From assembly GCF_000423625.1 (NCBI RefSeq), contig NZ_AUII01000020.1, positions 1 through 64,000 on the forward strand: a stretch of DNA of 64,000 nt. Direction: 5' to 3'. The notes under the pieces are model-generated. The model had not been told where the DNA came from and did not search any database. It worked only from the letters and a program-made list of their open reading frames with translations. The stretch comes from Pseudonocardia asaccharolytica DSM 44247 = NBRC 16224 (GTDB lineage Bacteria; Actinomycetota; Actinomycetes; Mycobacteriales; Pseudonocardiaceae). Below, piece after piece: positions 57,593 to 64,000 of this stretch (positions are counted from its first letter, which is position 1; each line of letters begins with the position of its first letter). The translations under genes were made by a program, and so were the position numbers.

Positions 57593-57718
57593 GCGTGGGA
57601 TCGGGGGAGAGGAGACGACGTGAGGTGCACCGGTAACGGACGGCCCGAACCACCACCGCCGCCACGGCCCAACGGCGGTCGCTGAACGGTACGAACCGCG
57701 AGTTCGCGCGCGACCGGA

Positions 57719-58132
57719 TCAGCCGTCGAACCGGTCGAGGACCGGCTTCACGTCGACGATCGGGGTGCCGTCGATCGCCTCCAGGTCCGCCACCTCAAGC
57801 GTCAGGCCGTCGACGGCGGCCACCGTGACCCGGTGCAGCCCGATGGGGTTGGGGCGGTCGGCCGAGCGGGTGGTGAACACGCCGAGTTCCGGATTGGCCG
57901 GGTCGTCGCGTGGGTGCACGGCCAGCACCGTCCGGTCGGCCCGGTCGAGCCAGGTGAGCACGAGGACCTGAGCGCCCGGCTCCAGGTCCCGCAGTCCCTC
58001 GCGCACCGCCGGGTCGAACACCAGCCGAGCGGGCGGCGAACCCTCGAACCCCTGTTTGGGCGCGGTCGCCGGATCCACGAGGGGTGATTCCACCCGTCCG
58101 ATCGGGCGCACGACGTACTGCTGCTCGATCAT
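57719..58132 (-). CDS. TrmO-like tRNA N6-methyltransferase (TsaA domain)
   Basis: A 137-residue protein with the TsaA/TrmO beta-barrel. Signatures are GRVESPLVDPATAPKQG, VLVLTWLDRADRT and FTTRSADRPNPIGLHRVTVA (RxNPIGLH). In E. coli TrmO methylates N6-threonylcarbamoyladenosine at A37. Small single-domain form. ATG 58132 starts it. Its promoter region overlaps a regulator remnant. Confidence 0.82.
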   Translation of the reverse strand: MIEQQYVVRPIGRVESPLVDPATAPKQGFEGSPPARLVFDPAVREGLRDLEPGAQVLVLTWLDRADRTVLAVHPRDDPANPELGVFTTRSADRPNPIGLHRVTVAAVDGLTLEVADLEAIDGTPIVDVKPVLDRFDG

Positions 58133-58139
58133 GGTCCCT

Positions 58140-58345
58140 CCCGAGTGGCTGCGTCCAGCGCCCGCGCGATCCGACCCAGCACCGGCAATGTCGGCACCAC
58201 GCCCCCGGCCTCGAACCGCGCCACCGGCGACGGTGTCGTTCCTGCGGCCGACGCCGGTTCGCCTGACTCCACTCCCGCGCCAACTGCGACTCGCGCACCG
58301 CCGCTCCCAGCTCGAACGCCAACCAGACGGCCTCATCGGGAACGA
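58140..58345 (-). pseudogene. XRE-type helix-turn-helix regulator remnant
   Basis: One frame reads LAFELGAAVRESQLAREWSQ, the next PSPVARFEAGGVVPTLPVLG and RIARALDAAT. This is the XRE helix-turn-helix pattern with a frameshift in the recognition part. The remnant is divergent from a helicase remnant and in front of the TrmO-like gene. It may have been an antitoxin of a lost pair. Confidence 0.5.
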
Positions 58346-58365
58346 TCCGGCAGTGGCCACGTCGG

Positions 58366-58974
58366 ATCGGATGCCAGCGACCACCTGTGGAACATGGTCG
58401 CCGAGGGCACCCGCGAGGGCGAGGTCTTCATCCGGCTGCTGGGCAAGATCGCAGAGCAGCGCAAGGCCTACGCCGGGACGGTGTTCGACGTGCTCGGCGA
58501 GGCGTTCGCCGACCGCCCGCTGCGCGAGCTCCTGGTCGACGCGATCCGCTATGGCGACCGGCCCGAGGTGCAGGCCCGGCTCCAGACGGTCATCGATGCG
58601 ACCGGCGGCGAGGGACTCGCCGAGCTCATCGCCGAGCGCGCTCTGGGCCGGATACCGACCGAGATGCCCCACAACCATCCGGGCTATGACATCCGCTCCG
58701 AGCGGCCGGACGGCGCTCCGATCCGCATCGAGGTCAAGGGCCGCATCGCCGGCGCCGACGACTTCGTCATCACCCGCAACGGGGTGCTCGCGGCGAAGAA
58801 CCTCGCTGATGACTACCGCCTCGCGCTGATGTCAGTGATCCAGCCGGATCGCACGCCGACGTCGTCCGCTACCTCGTGCGGCCGTTCGACAGCACCACCG
58901 CCGCCGACTTCCGGATCACTCGCTTCACGCTGAGCTGGGCGAAGACGAGGGCGCAGGGCGGGCCGCCGCGGTGA
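58366..58974 (+). pseudogene. C-terminal part of a large helicase (DUF3883-type end)
   Basis: The frame starts DHLWNMVAEGTREGEVFIRL, continues to ALGRIPTEMP, jumps to HNHPGYDIRSERPDGAPIRI and EVKGRIAGADDFVITRN, and ends after a frameshift with [20 protein letters not shown] and [13 protein letters not shown]. These are the end of the helicase body and the DUF3883 domain of big Snf2 or DEAD-box helicases found in phage-defence loci. The ATPase core is absent and two disruptions are visible, so it is non-functional. Confidence 0.7.
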
Positions 58975-58982
58975 GGTGCGCG

Positions 58983-59035
58983 GAGTATTGCAGAGGTTTT
59001 GCCTCGCCCTGGCGTGCAAGGGTCGCGCAATACTC
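58983..59035. terminator. Inverted repeat between convergent helicase remnant and fic
   Basis: GAGTATTGC (58983-58991) and GCAATACTC (59027-59035) are exact inverses around 35 bases that hold a smaller hairpin (GAGG, TTTTG, CCTC). It lies between the two convergent stop codons and could end transcription from both sides. Confidence 0.55.
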
Positions 59036-59036
59036 G

Positions 59037-60056
59037 TCACGACTTCTTCTCCCGTCGATGGCGATTCTGCAGGTAGGCACGGACGGCGTGCTGGCTGGAT
59101 CGCCACGTTCCGTCGGACGACAGCTCGGCATCGAGCCGGCCTCTCCGGGCCGCCTGTCGGAGCGCGTCGTAGGACACCTCCTGGTTGGCGAGCGAGCGGA
59201 GCGGGACGAGTCGAGCCGGGCCCGCGATGTTCGGCACCACGAAGCGATGCAGGTTGTCGATGACCGAGCGCGCGATCAGCTCGGCGAGGGCGCCGGGATC
59301 GCCGTTGTCGGCCCGGTCGAGCGCGGCGAGATAGCCGGATCGGTCCCGCTTGAAGACGATCGCCGGAGGGTAGCCGAGGCGGACCAGGACCAGGTTCAGC
59401 ACCAGCCGACCGGCGCGCCCGTTCCCATCGAGGAACGGGTGGATCCGCTCGAAATCGCAGTGGAGCCTGGCCAGCTCCACGGGAATGTCCTCGGCGATGA
59501 TCTTTCGGCTGCGAACGTCATGGCCGAACCGGTCGGTGACCGCCGTCCACTCGTGGATCTGGGCAGCCACGTCGGTCCAGGCCGGCGGGGTCATCCCACC
59601 CGCGAACGGCTGGATGTCGTGGCGTCGGAAGGCACCCGGTCCCTCGTCCGGTCCGGCGTCCGGGTGCGGCGCCACCTCCCAGACCTTGGACATCGCGAGC
59701 TGGTGGACGTAGCGAACCTCGGTGACGGTGAGGAATCCGTCGCCGCACCAGTCGCCGGGTTCGACGGCCTGGCCGTACACCCAGCGGGCGGCCTCTCCGT
59801 ATCCGAGCACCTCGAGGTAATCGCGAAGATCCTTGGCGCCGACGGCGCGTCCCTGGTCGAGCAGCACCGCGACCTCCCGCAGTACCAGGGTGTTGCCCTC
59901 GATCGCGGTGGAGTTGTGGGCCTCCAGGTGCCAGATGTCATCCCAGATGGCCGCTGCCTCGGCCGGGCGCGGAAGGCCGCCGAACCGCTGAAGCTCAGCG
60001 ATCGCCGCAGCGAAGCGACGGTACACGGTCTCCCGGCTGGGACGACCTGGCGGCAT
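59037..60056 (-). CDS. Fic/DOC-family AMP transferase with C-terminal DNA-binding-like domain
   Basis: A 339-residue intact Fic protein. The active motif is [12 protein letters not shown] at 206-217. The inhibitory motif STAIEGN is at 49-55, so it belongs to the class II group in which an N-terminal helix of the same protein blocks ATP. Residues 125-205 hold a long insertion with RRHDIQPF. The C-terminal part ([33 protein letters not shown]) looks like an excisionase-type helix-turn-helix. Start ATG 60056. It sits between remnants of a helicase and a DNA methylase gene, which suggests it is the last intact member of a defence island. Confidence 0.88.
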   Translation of the reverse strand: MPPGRPSRETVYRRFAAAIAELQRFGGLPRPAEAAAIWDDIWHLEAHNSTAIEGNTLVLREVAVLLDQGRAVGAKDLRDYLEVLGYGEAARWVYGQAVEPGDWCGDGFLTVTEVRYVHQLAMSKVWEVAPHPDAGPDEGPGAFRRHDIQPFAGGMTPPAWTDVAAQIHEWTAVTDRFGHDVRSRKIIAEDIPVELARLHCDFERIHPFLDGNGRAGRLVLNLVLVRLGYPPAIVFKRDRSGYLAALDRADNGDPGALAELIARSVIDNLHRFVVPNIAGPARLVPLRSLANQEVSYDALRQAARRGRLDAELSSDGTWRSSQHAVRAYLQNRHRREKKS

Positions 60057-60082
60057 GACTCTCCTGTCCGAGTGGTCGAACT

Positions 60083-60171
60083 TGATACGGCTGCGCGTCG
60101 ACGAACTGTACAAGACAACTTCGACGGAGTTGATACGGCAACCCGATCGCGAACTGAACAGGACAACTTCG
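60083..60171. repeat. Two direct repeats with 48-bp period upstream of fic
   Basis: TGATACGG lies at 60083-60090 and 60131-60138, CGAACTG at 60102-60108 and 60150-60156, and GACAACTTCG at 60114-60123 and 60162-60171. All three pairs are exactly 48 bases apart. They lie within 30-115 bases upstream of the fic start. CGAACTG and GACAACTTCG in each copy form an imperfect dyad (arms about CGAAsTTG). These are operator-like tandem sites. Confidence 0.75.
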
Positions 60172-60264
60172 GCCCCGCGCCCGAACACGGTCAACCCGGT
60201 CGGAGCGCCTACCGTGCACCTTCTGCTCGGTCGTCCGGGCTGAGCAGGTTCGGAAAGGAGCGGG

Positions 60265-60865
60265 ATGACGACCGAGCGCCGGCGCAGGCTGATCGAGGTG
60301 GCCTGCCGCTGGAGGCGATCAACCGGGAGTCTGTCCGGGAGAGGTCGATCCGCCACGGCCATCCGTCGACGCTGCACCTGTGGTGCGCCCGCCGGCCACC
60401 GGCGGCGTGCCGCGCCGTGCTGTTCGCGCAGCTCGCCGACGACCCGTCCGGGCCCGACCTGTACCTGACCGAGGAGGCGCAGGCCGCCTTGCATAAGGAA
60501 CTGTTCGAGCTCATCGAGCGACTCGTGGTCTGGGAGCACACCACCGATACCGCCCTGCTCGCCGAGGCGCACCGGGAGATCCGGGCCGGCACCGGCGGCC
60601 ACCCGCCCGCGATCCTCGACCCGTTCGCCGGTGGCGGCTCGATCCCCCTGGAGGCCCAGCGCCTCGGCCTGAAGGCGCACGCCTCCGACCTCAACCCGGT
60701 CGCCGTGCTGATCAACAAGGCCTTGATCGAGATCCCTCGAAGTGGGCCGATCGCCCCCCGGTCTTCCCCGGCGCCGCCGAGACCGCGTACTCCTGGCCGG
60801 GCACGACCGGGCTCGCCGAGGACGTGCGCCGGTACGGGCAGTGGATGCGCGACGAGGCCGAGTGC
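60265..60865 (+). pseudogene. DUF1156-type DNA methylase, N-terminal remnant
   Basis: After ATG 60265 the frame reads [13 protein letters not shown], shifts to [20 protein letters not shown] and [20 protein letters not shown], and continues to [20 protein letters not shown] and [16 protein letters not shown] (the SAM site and a DLNP-like motif). It then shifts again to [20 protein letters not shown] and breaks off near 60865. This is the start of the large DUF1156 methylases that pair with helicases and ATPases in anti-phage systems. Two frameshifts and loss of most of the gene make it non-functional. Confidence 0.7.
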
Positions 60866-61162
60866 CGCCCACACGAGCCAGCCGGCCGGCCGTCCGGCGC
60901 GCCGGCGGATCACCAGGACCAGGCCGGCGGCGAGGACGAGGCCCTCGACCGTGAGCGGCCAGACGTCGGCGGACCAGCCGGCCTCGCCGTGCGCGGCGAC
61001 GAGCGCGCGCTGATGGCTGTAGGAGATGACGCCGGCGGCGAGGCCGACCGCGGCGGCGACCGCGATCACGGCGCCGACGGCGGTGCGCCAGTCGGTCAGG
61101 ACTCGGCGGAGGACCCCGGGGGATCGCTCCTCGGTGGTGGGTTCGGGGGAGTGTTCGGACAC
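60866..61162 (-). pseudogene. DUF2637-type membrane protein, truncated
   Basis: GTG 61162 starts SEHSPEPTTEERSPGVLRRV, with helix AVGAVIAVAAAVGLAAGVIS and [20 protein letters not shown], then [20 protein letters not shown]. This matches the DUF2637 proteins of actinobacterial integrative and conjugative elements. The frame then becomes antisense to the methylase remnant near 60866, so the C-terminal half is lost at a junction. Confidence 0.6.
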
Positions 61163-61395
61163 TGCGGCTCCTGGACGTCGCGTAGGTCTGTACGCGCGCC
61201 CCGGCCCGGCATCCGCTCGGCGGCGGCCCTGATGTCCTCGGCGGGGTACAGCTTGGCCCCGGTCGTCAGGTCCCGCCCGGCCGGCTCCAGCTCGACGCCG
61301 TAGCTCCGTGCTCGGCGCAGCCATCCCCGGACGGTCGACTCCTGGCGACCGATGAACCGAGCGATGTCGGCCGGACTCCACAGTTCGGACGTCAT
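61096..61395 (-). CDS. MerR-like helix-turn-helix protein of an integrative element
   Basis: A 99-residue protein, MTSELWSPADIARFIGRQES followed by TVRGWLRRARSYGVELEPAG, with a short winged helix and Pro-rich tail. Such small proteins accompany DUF2637 and integrase genes in actinomycete integrative elements. ATG 61395 starts it. The 3' end overlaps the truncated DUF2637 gene. It lies on the 3' side of tRNA-Gln, where such elements integrate. Confidence 0.6.
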   Translation of the reverse strand: MTSELWSPADIARFIGRQESTVRGWLRRARSYGVELEPAGRDLTTGAKLYPAEDIRAAAERMPGRGARTDLRDVQEPQCPNTPPNPPPRSDPPGSSAES

Positions 61396-61568
61396 CGCGC
61401 GATCACCCGCCAACCTTCGCACGCACCGTGCGGAAGTTCTAAGCACTGACTACGCACCGTGAAACCTGGTGACTTTCCGGTGATGTCGGGTCCGGTCTGC
61501 CCCATATCTGCCCCACGAGCGCGACGGGCCTGATCAGGCCGTCAGCGTTCCCGCTGGTCGATGCCATG

Positions 61569-61639
61569 CTCCGCCGCCAGGATTCGAACCTGGACCATCG
61601 GAACCAAAATCCGAGGTGCTGCCGTTACACCACGGCGGA
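61569..61639 (-). tRNA. tRNA-Gln (anticodon TTG)
   Basis: The minus strand forms a cloverleaf of 71 bases: acceptor TCCGCCG/CGGCGGA, D arm GTGT/GCAC, anticodon stem TCGGA/TCCGA around TTTTGGT giving TTG. The T arm is CCAGG/CCTGG with TTCGAAT. CCA is not encoded. The next genes downstream are element remnants, so it is a likely integration site. Confidence 0.95.
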
Positions 61640-61838
61640 CAGGCCTCCATCCTGACATGTGCCCACCGGACCCCGGCACCCGATGCACGACGGTGACCGC
61701 GGGTGTGGGCATCACCCGATTCGTCCGCATTTCGGCTGCCGCGATGCGGGTCACAGGGGACCTCGCCTACGCTCCGAACGGTGCGGGCGGGTTGCACGCA
61801 CCGTCGACAGATGACGAGTTCCGACCCCAGAGGTGAGC

Positions 61839-62789
61839 ATGTCCGCCGAAGCTGCCGCGCCCGAAAGCCCGCCGGGCCTTTCCCCTGTCCGGCCGATCCT
61901 CGGGGCCACCCGCAGCAACTGGCAGCAAGGATTGGTGTGGGCGTTCGTGGTCGCCCCGATGCTGGCGCTGCTGGCCACGGTCCCGGTGATGTGGGGCTGG
62001 GGGCTGGGCTGGTACGACGTGGCCATCGCCGCGGTGTTCTACGTCGTCGGCATCCTCGGAGTGACGGTGGGTTACCACCGGCATTTCACACACAAGTCGT
62101 TCAAGGCCCGGCCGTGGCTGCGGATCATGCTCGCGATCAGCGGTTCGCTGGCGATCCAGGGTTCGGTGATGGCCTGGGTCGCCGACCACCGGCGCCACCA
62201 CGCGTACTCCGACAAGGAGGGCGACCCGCATTCGCCGTGGCGCTACGGCACGTCGCCGACCGCGGTGGCGAAGGGATTCTTCTGGTCACATGTCGGTTGG
62301 CTGTTCGAGCGCCGCAAGACCAACTACGAGCGTTTCATCCCGGATCTGCTCGCCGATCGCGCCGTGCGACGGGTGAGCAAGCTGTTCGGCCTGTGGGTGG
62401 CGGTCAGCCTCATCCTTCCGGCCGCACTCGGGGGACTGCTCACCTGGTCCTGGGCGGGCGTGCTGACCGGTTTCTTCTGGGGCGGACTGGTCCGCACGGG
62501 CCTCGTGCATCACGTCACATGGTCGATCAACTCGATCTGCCACATGGTGGGCCGGCGGCCGTTCCGCTCCCGCGATCGCTCGCGCAACTTCTGGCCGTTG
62601 GCGATCCTGTCGATGGGTGAGTCCTGGCACAACCTGCACCATGCCGACCCGACCTGCGCCCGGCACGGCGTGCTGCCCGGCCAGATCGATATCTCCGCCC
62701 GGGTCATCTGGCTCTTCGAGCGGTTCGGCTGGGTGCACGAGGTGCGCTGGCCGACGACCAGTCGGCTGACGAAGCTGCGCGCCCGCTGA
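61839..62789 (+). CDS. Acyl-CoA Delta9-type fatty acid desaturase
   Basis: A 316-residue membrane di-iron desaturase. The three His boxes are HRHFTH, DHRRHH and ESWHNLHH, in the order and spacing of stearoyl-CoA desaturases. Four helices surround them. It inserts a double bond into membrane acyl chains. ATG 61839 follows AGAGGTGAGC. The 197 bases before it hold no gene. It stands alone between tRNA-Gln and the methyltransferase. Confidence 0.88.
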   Translation: MSAEAAAPESPPGLSPVRPILGATRSNWQQGLVWAFVVAPMLALLATVPVMWGWGLGWYDVAIAAVFYVVGILGVTVGYHRHFTHKSFKARPWLRIMLAISGSLAIQGSVMAWVADHRRHHAYSDKEGDPHSPWRYGTSPTAVAKGFFWSHVGWLFERRKTNYERFIPDLLADRAVRRVSKLFGLWVAVSLILPAALGGLLTWSWAGVLTGFFWGGLVRTGLVHHVTWSINSICHMVGRRPFRSRDRSRNFWPLAILSMGESWHNLHHADPTCARHGVLPGQIDISARVIWLFERFGWVHEVRWPTTSRLTKLRAR

Positions 62790-62926
62790 CGCGGCTGAGG
62801 TGGGCAAACGTCCCGGCGTGCACCCGGGTGACCCACCGCTGGGTGAGCGCTGCATCGTTCGTGGAACACTGGCCGGGTGCTCAACCTGGAACTCCTGATG
62901 CCCGGTGATGCCCAGGCGAGGTCGCT

Positions 62927-64000
62927 GTGACGCTTGCCGACAACGCGACCCAGACCACCAGCGACGGTGCGGACGCCGATCCGGTTTCCACCTGCCGGCT
63001 CTGCGGATCCGCGGAGCTGCGCAGCTTCGTCGATCTCGGCGCCACCCCGCCGTGCGAGCTCTTCCTCACCGCGGACGCCCTGGACCGTCCCGAGATGACC
63101 TATCCGCTGCACGTGCGGGTGTGCAGCCGGTGCCTGCTGGCGCAGCTACCGCCGCTGATCACGCCCGAGGAGACCTTCGTCGAGTACGCCTACTACTCGT
63201 CGTTCTCCACCTCCTGGGTGCAGCACGCGGAGCGCTATGTCACGAGCGCCATCGAACGCCTCGGGCTGGGCGCGGACTCGTTCGTCGTCGAGGTCGCGAG
63301 CAACGACGGCTACCTGCTGCAGCACGTCGTCGACCGGGGTATCCGCTGTCTGGGTATCGAGCCGTCGGTGAACGTCGGCGTGGCCGCGCGGGAGAAGGGC
63401 ATCCCGACGCTCACCGCGTTCCTCACCCCCGAGACCGGCGAGCAGGTGCGCGCCGAGTACGGGCCCGCCGATCTGGTGGCGCTGAACAACGTCTACGCGC
63501 ACATCCCGGACGTCGTGGGCTTCACCAAGGGCCTGCGGGCGCTGGTGGCCGATGACGGGTGGGTCTCGATCGAGGTGCAGCATCTGTTGACGCTGGTGGA
63601 GCGCACCCAGTTCGACACGATCTATCACGAGCACTTCCAGTACTACACGGTGCTCACGGCGCAGCGGGCGCTCGCCTCCGGCGGCCTCGCGCTCGTCGAC
63701 GTCGAGTTGCTCGACACCCACGGTGGGTCGATCCGGCTGTGGGCGCGGCCGCAGGAGGTGGCGGGCGAGCCGTCGCAGGCGGTGCGCGATGTCCTTGCCG
63801 CAGAGGAGGCCGCCGGGCTGCACACCGCCGAGGGCCACGATGGTTTCGCCGAGGCGGTCTCCCGGGTTCGGGACGACCTGGTCAGCTTCCTGATCGACGC
63901 CCGCAGGCAGGGCAAGAAGGTGGTCGGCTACGGGGCGCCGGGCAAGGGCAACACGCTGCTGAACTACTGCGGCATCCGGCCCGACCTGCTCGCCTACACC
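62927..64000 (+). CDS. Sugar C-methyltransferase, partial at window end
   Basis: At least 358 residues, cut by the window. The N-terminal zinc-binding part has Cys23 and Cys26 (CRLCGS) and Cys66 and Cys69 (CSRC). Then comes the methyltransferase domain (VVEVASNDGYLLQHVVDRGI, the SAM motif) and the start of the C-terminal domain (VVGYGAPGKGNTLLNYCGI). This three-part form is that of NovU/TylCIII-type C-methyltransferases acting on NDP-deoxysugars. GTG 62927 begins it after GGCGAGG. More of a sugar cluster may follow beyond the window. Confidence 0.85.
   Translation, partial: MTLADNATQTTSDGADADPVSTCRLCGSAELRSFVDLGATPPCELFLTADALDRPEMTYPLHVRVCSRCLLAQLPPLITPEETFVEYAYYSSFSTSWVQHAERYVTSAIERLGLGADSFVVEVASNDGYLLQHVVDRGIRCLGIEPSVNVGVAAREKGIPTLTAFLTPETGEQVRAEYGPADLVALNNVYAHIPDVVGFTKGLRALVADDGWVSIEVQHLLTLVERTQFDTIYHEHFQYYTVLTAQRALASGGLALVDVELLDTHGGSIRLWARPQEVAGEPSQAVRDVLAAEEAAGLHTAEGHDGFAEAVSRVRDDLVSFLIDARRQGKKVVGYGAPGKGNTLLNYCGIRPDLLAYT

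Noticed and set aside
61396-61568. Integrase gene or attachment-site copy at tRNA-Gln
   Set aside because: No tyrosine or serine recombinase motif is encoded, and I found no second copy of the tRNA 3' end in the window.

Overview
The window is very GC-rich DNA with frequent GTG and TTG starts and tightly packed genes. Between about 11.5 and 57 kb the gene order follows the Mycobacterium tuberculosis Rv0981-Rv1018 region: mprA, mprB, pepD, moaB, a Ruc/FmdB-type zinc-ribbon gene, a 5-formyl-THF cyclo-ligase gene, galU, a moeA-like gene, rimJ, a membrane protein gene, a protein O-mannosyltransferase gene, rsmI, metG, tatD, rpfB, rsmA, ispE, a pks16-like ligase gene, pth, rplY, prs and glmU. Together these point to a mycolata-related actinobacterium, most likely Pseudonocardiaceae and perhaps Pseudonocardia. 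The genus is an inference and not a measurement.

Layout. (1) 1-9.1 kb is accessory and partly decayed. It holds an IS3-type transposase tail, an intact sulfur-type locus (an ArsR-rhodanese regulator divergent from an MBL-rhodanese enzyme and an MFS transporter), a catalase, a wrecked IS630-type transposase, and a patchwork of truncated genes (antitoxin, MarR, SNF2 helicase, VapC, a PD-(D/E)xK-like protein) ending at tRNA-Arg(CCT). (2) 9.1-11.1 kb holds that tRNA, a 32-bp partial copy of it 1 kb away, and small genes. (3) 11.5-22.2 kb is the conserved envelope-stress (MprAB-PepD), cofactor (MoaB, 5-FTHF) and GalU/gephyrin-like/RimJ/membrane-receptor block, ending at tRNA-Ala(CGC). (4) 22.3-29.7 kb is an accessory insert: a TetR-controlled efflux pump with two clear operators, an orphan tautomerase beside a decayed aldehyde dehydrogenase, an MMPL transporter and a two-headed Lrp/AsnC regulator. 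(5) 29.7-57.6 kb is the second conserved block (glycosylation, ribosome maturation, tRNA charging, resuscitation, isoprenoid, UDP-GlcNAc and PRPP synthesis). Into it are set a K+/H+ antiporter pair, an ABC-2 exporter, a very large SARP-type regulator and an FAD monooxygenase. (6) 57.7-61.4 kb is a second decayed island: remnants of a helicase and a DUF1156-type methylase flank an intact Fic protein whose upstream DNA carries two 48-bp-period direct repeats, followed by remnants of an integrative element at tRNA-Gln(TTG). (7) 61.8-64 kb holds a fatty-acid desaturase and the start of a sugar-type C-methyltransferase gene that runs off the end.

Three families of hairpin or palindromic repeats sit at gene 3' ends: around 32.2 kb, at 35.8 kb, and at three sites (42.3, 44.2 and 50.5 kb). 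In the last family one copy supplies the final codons of the SARP-type regulator. The most interesting systems are the rhodanese-fused ArsR divergon, the decayed helicase/methylase/Fic island with its tandem operator-like repeats, and the MoeA-like/RimJ/membrane-protein cluster, whose MoeA-like member lacks the usual catalytic motif.
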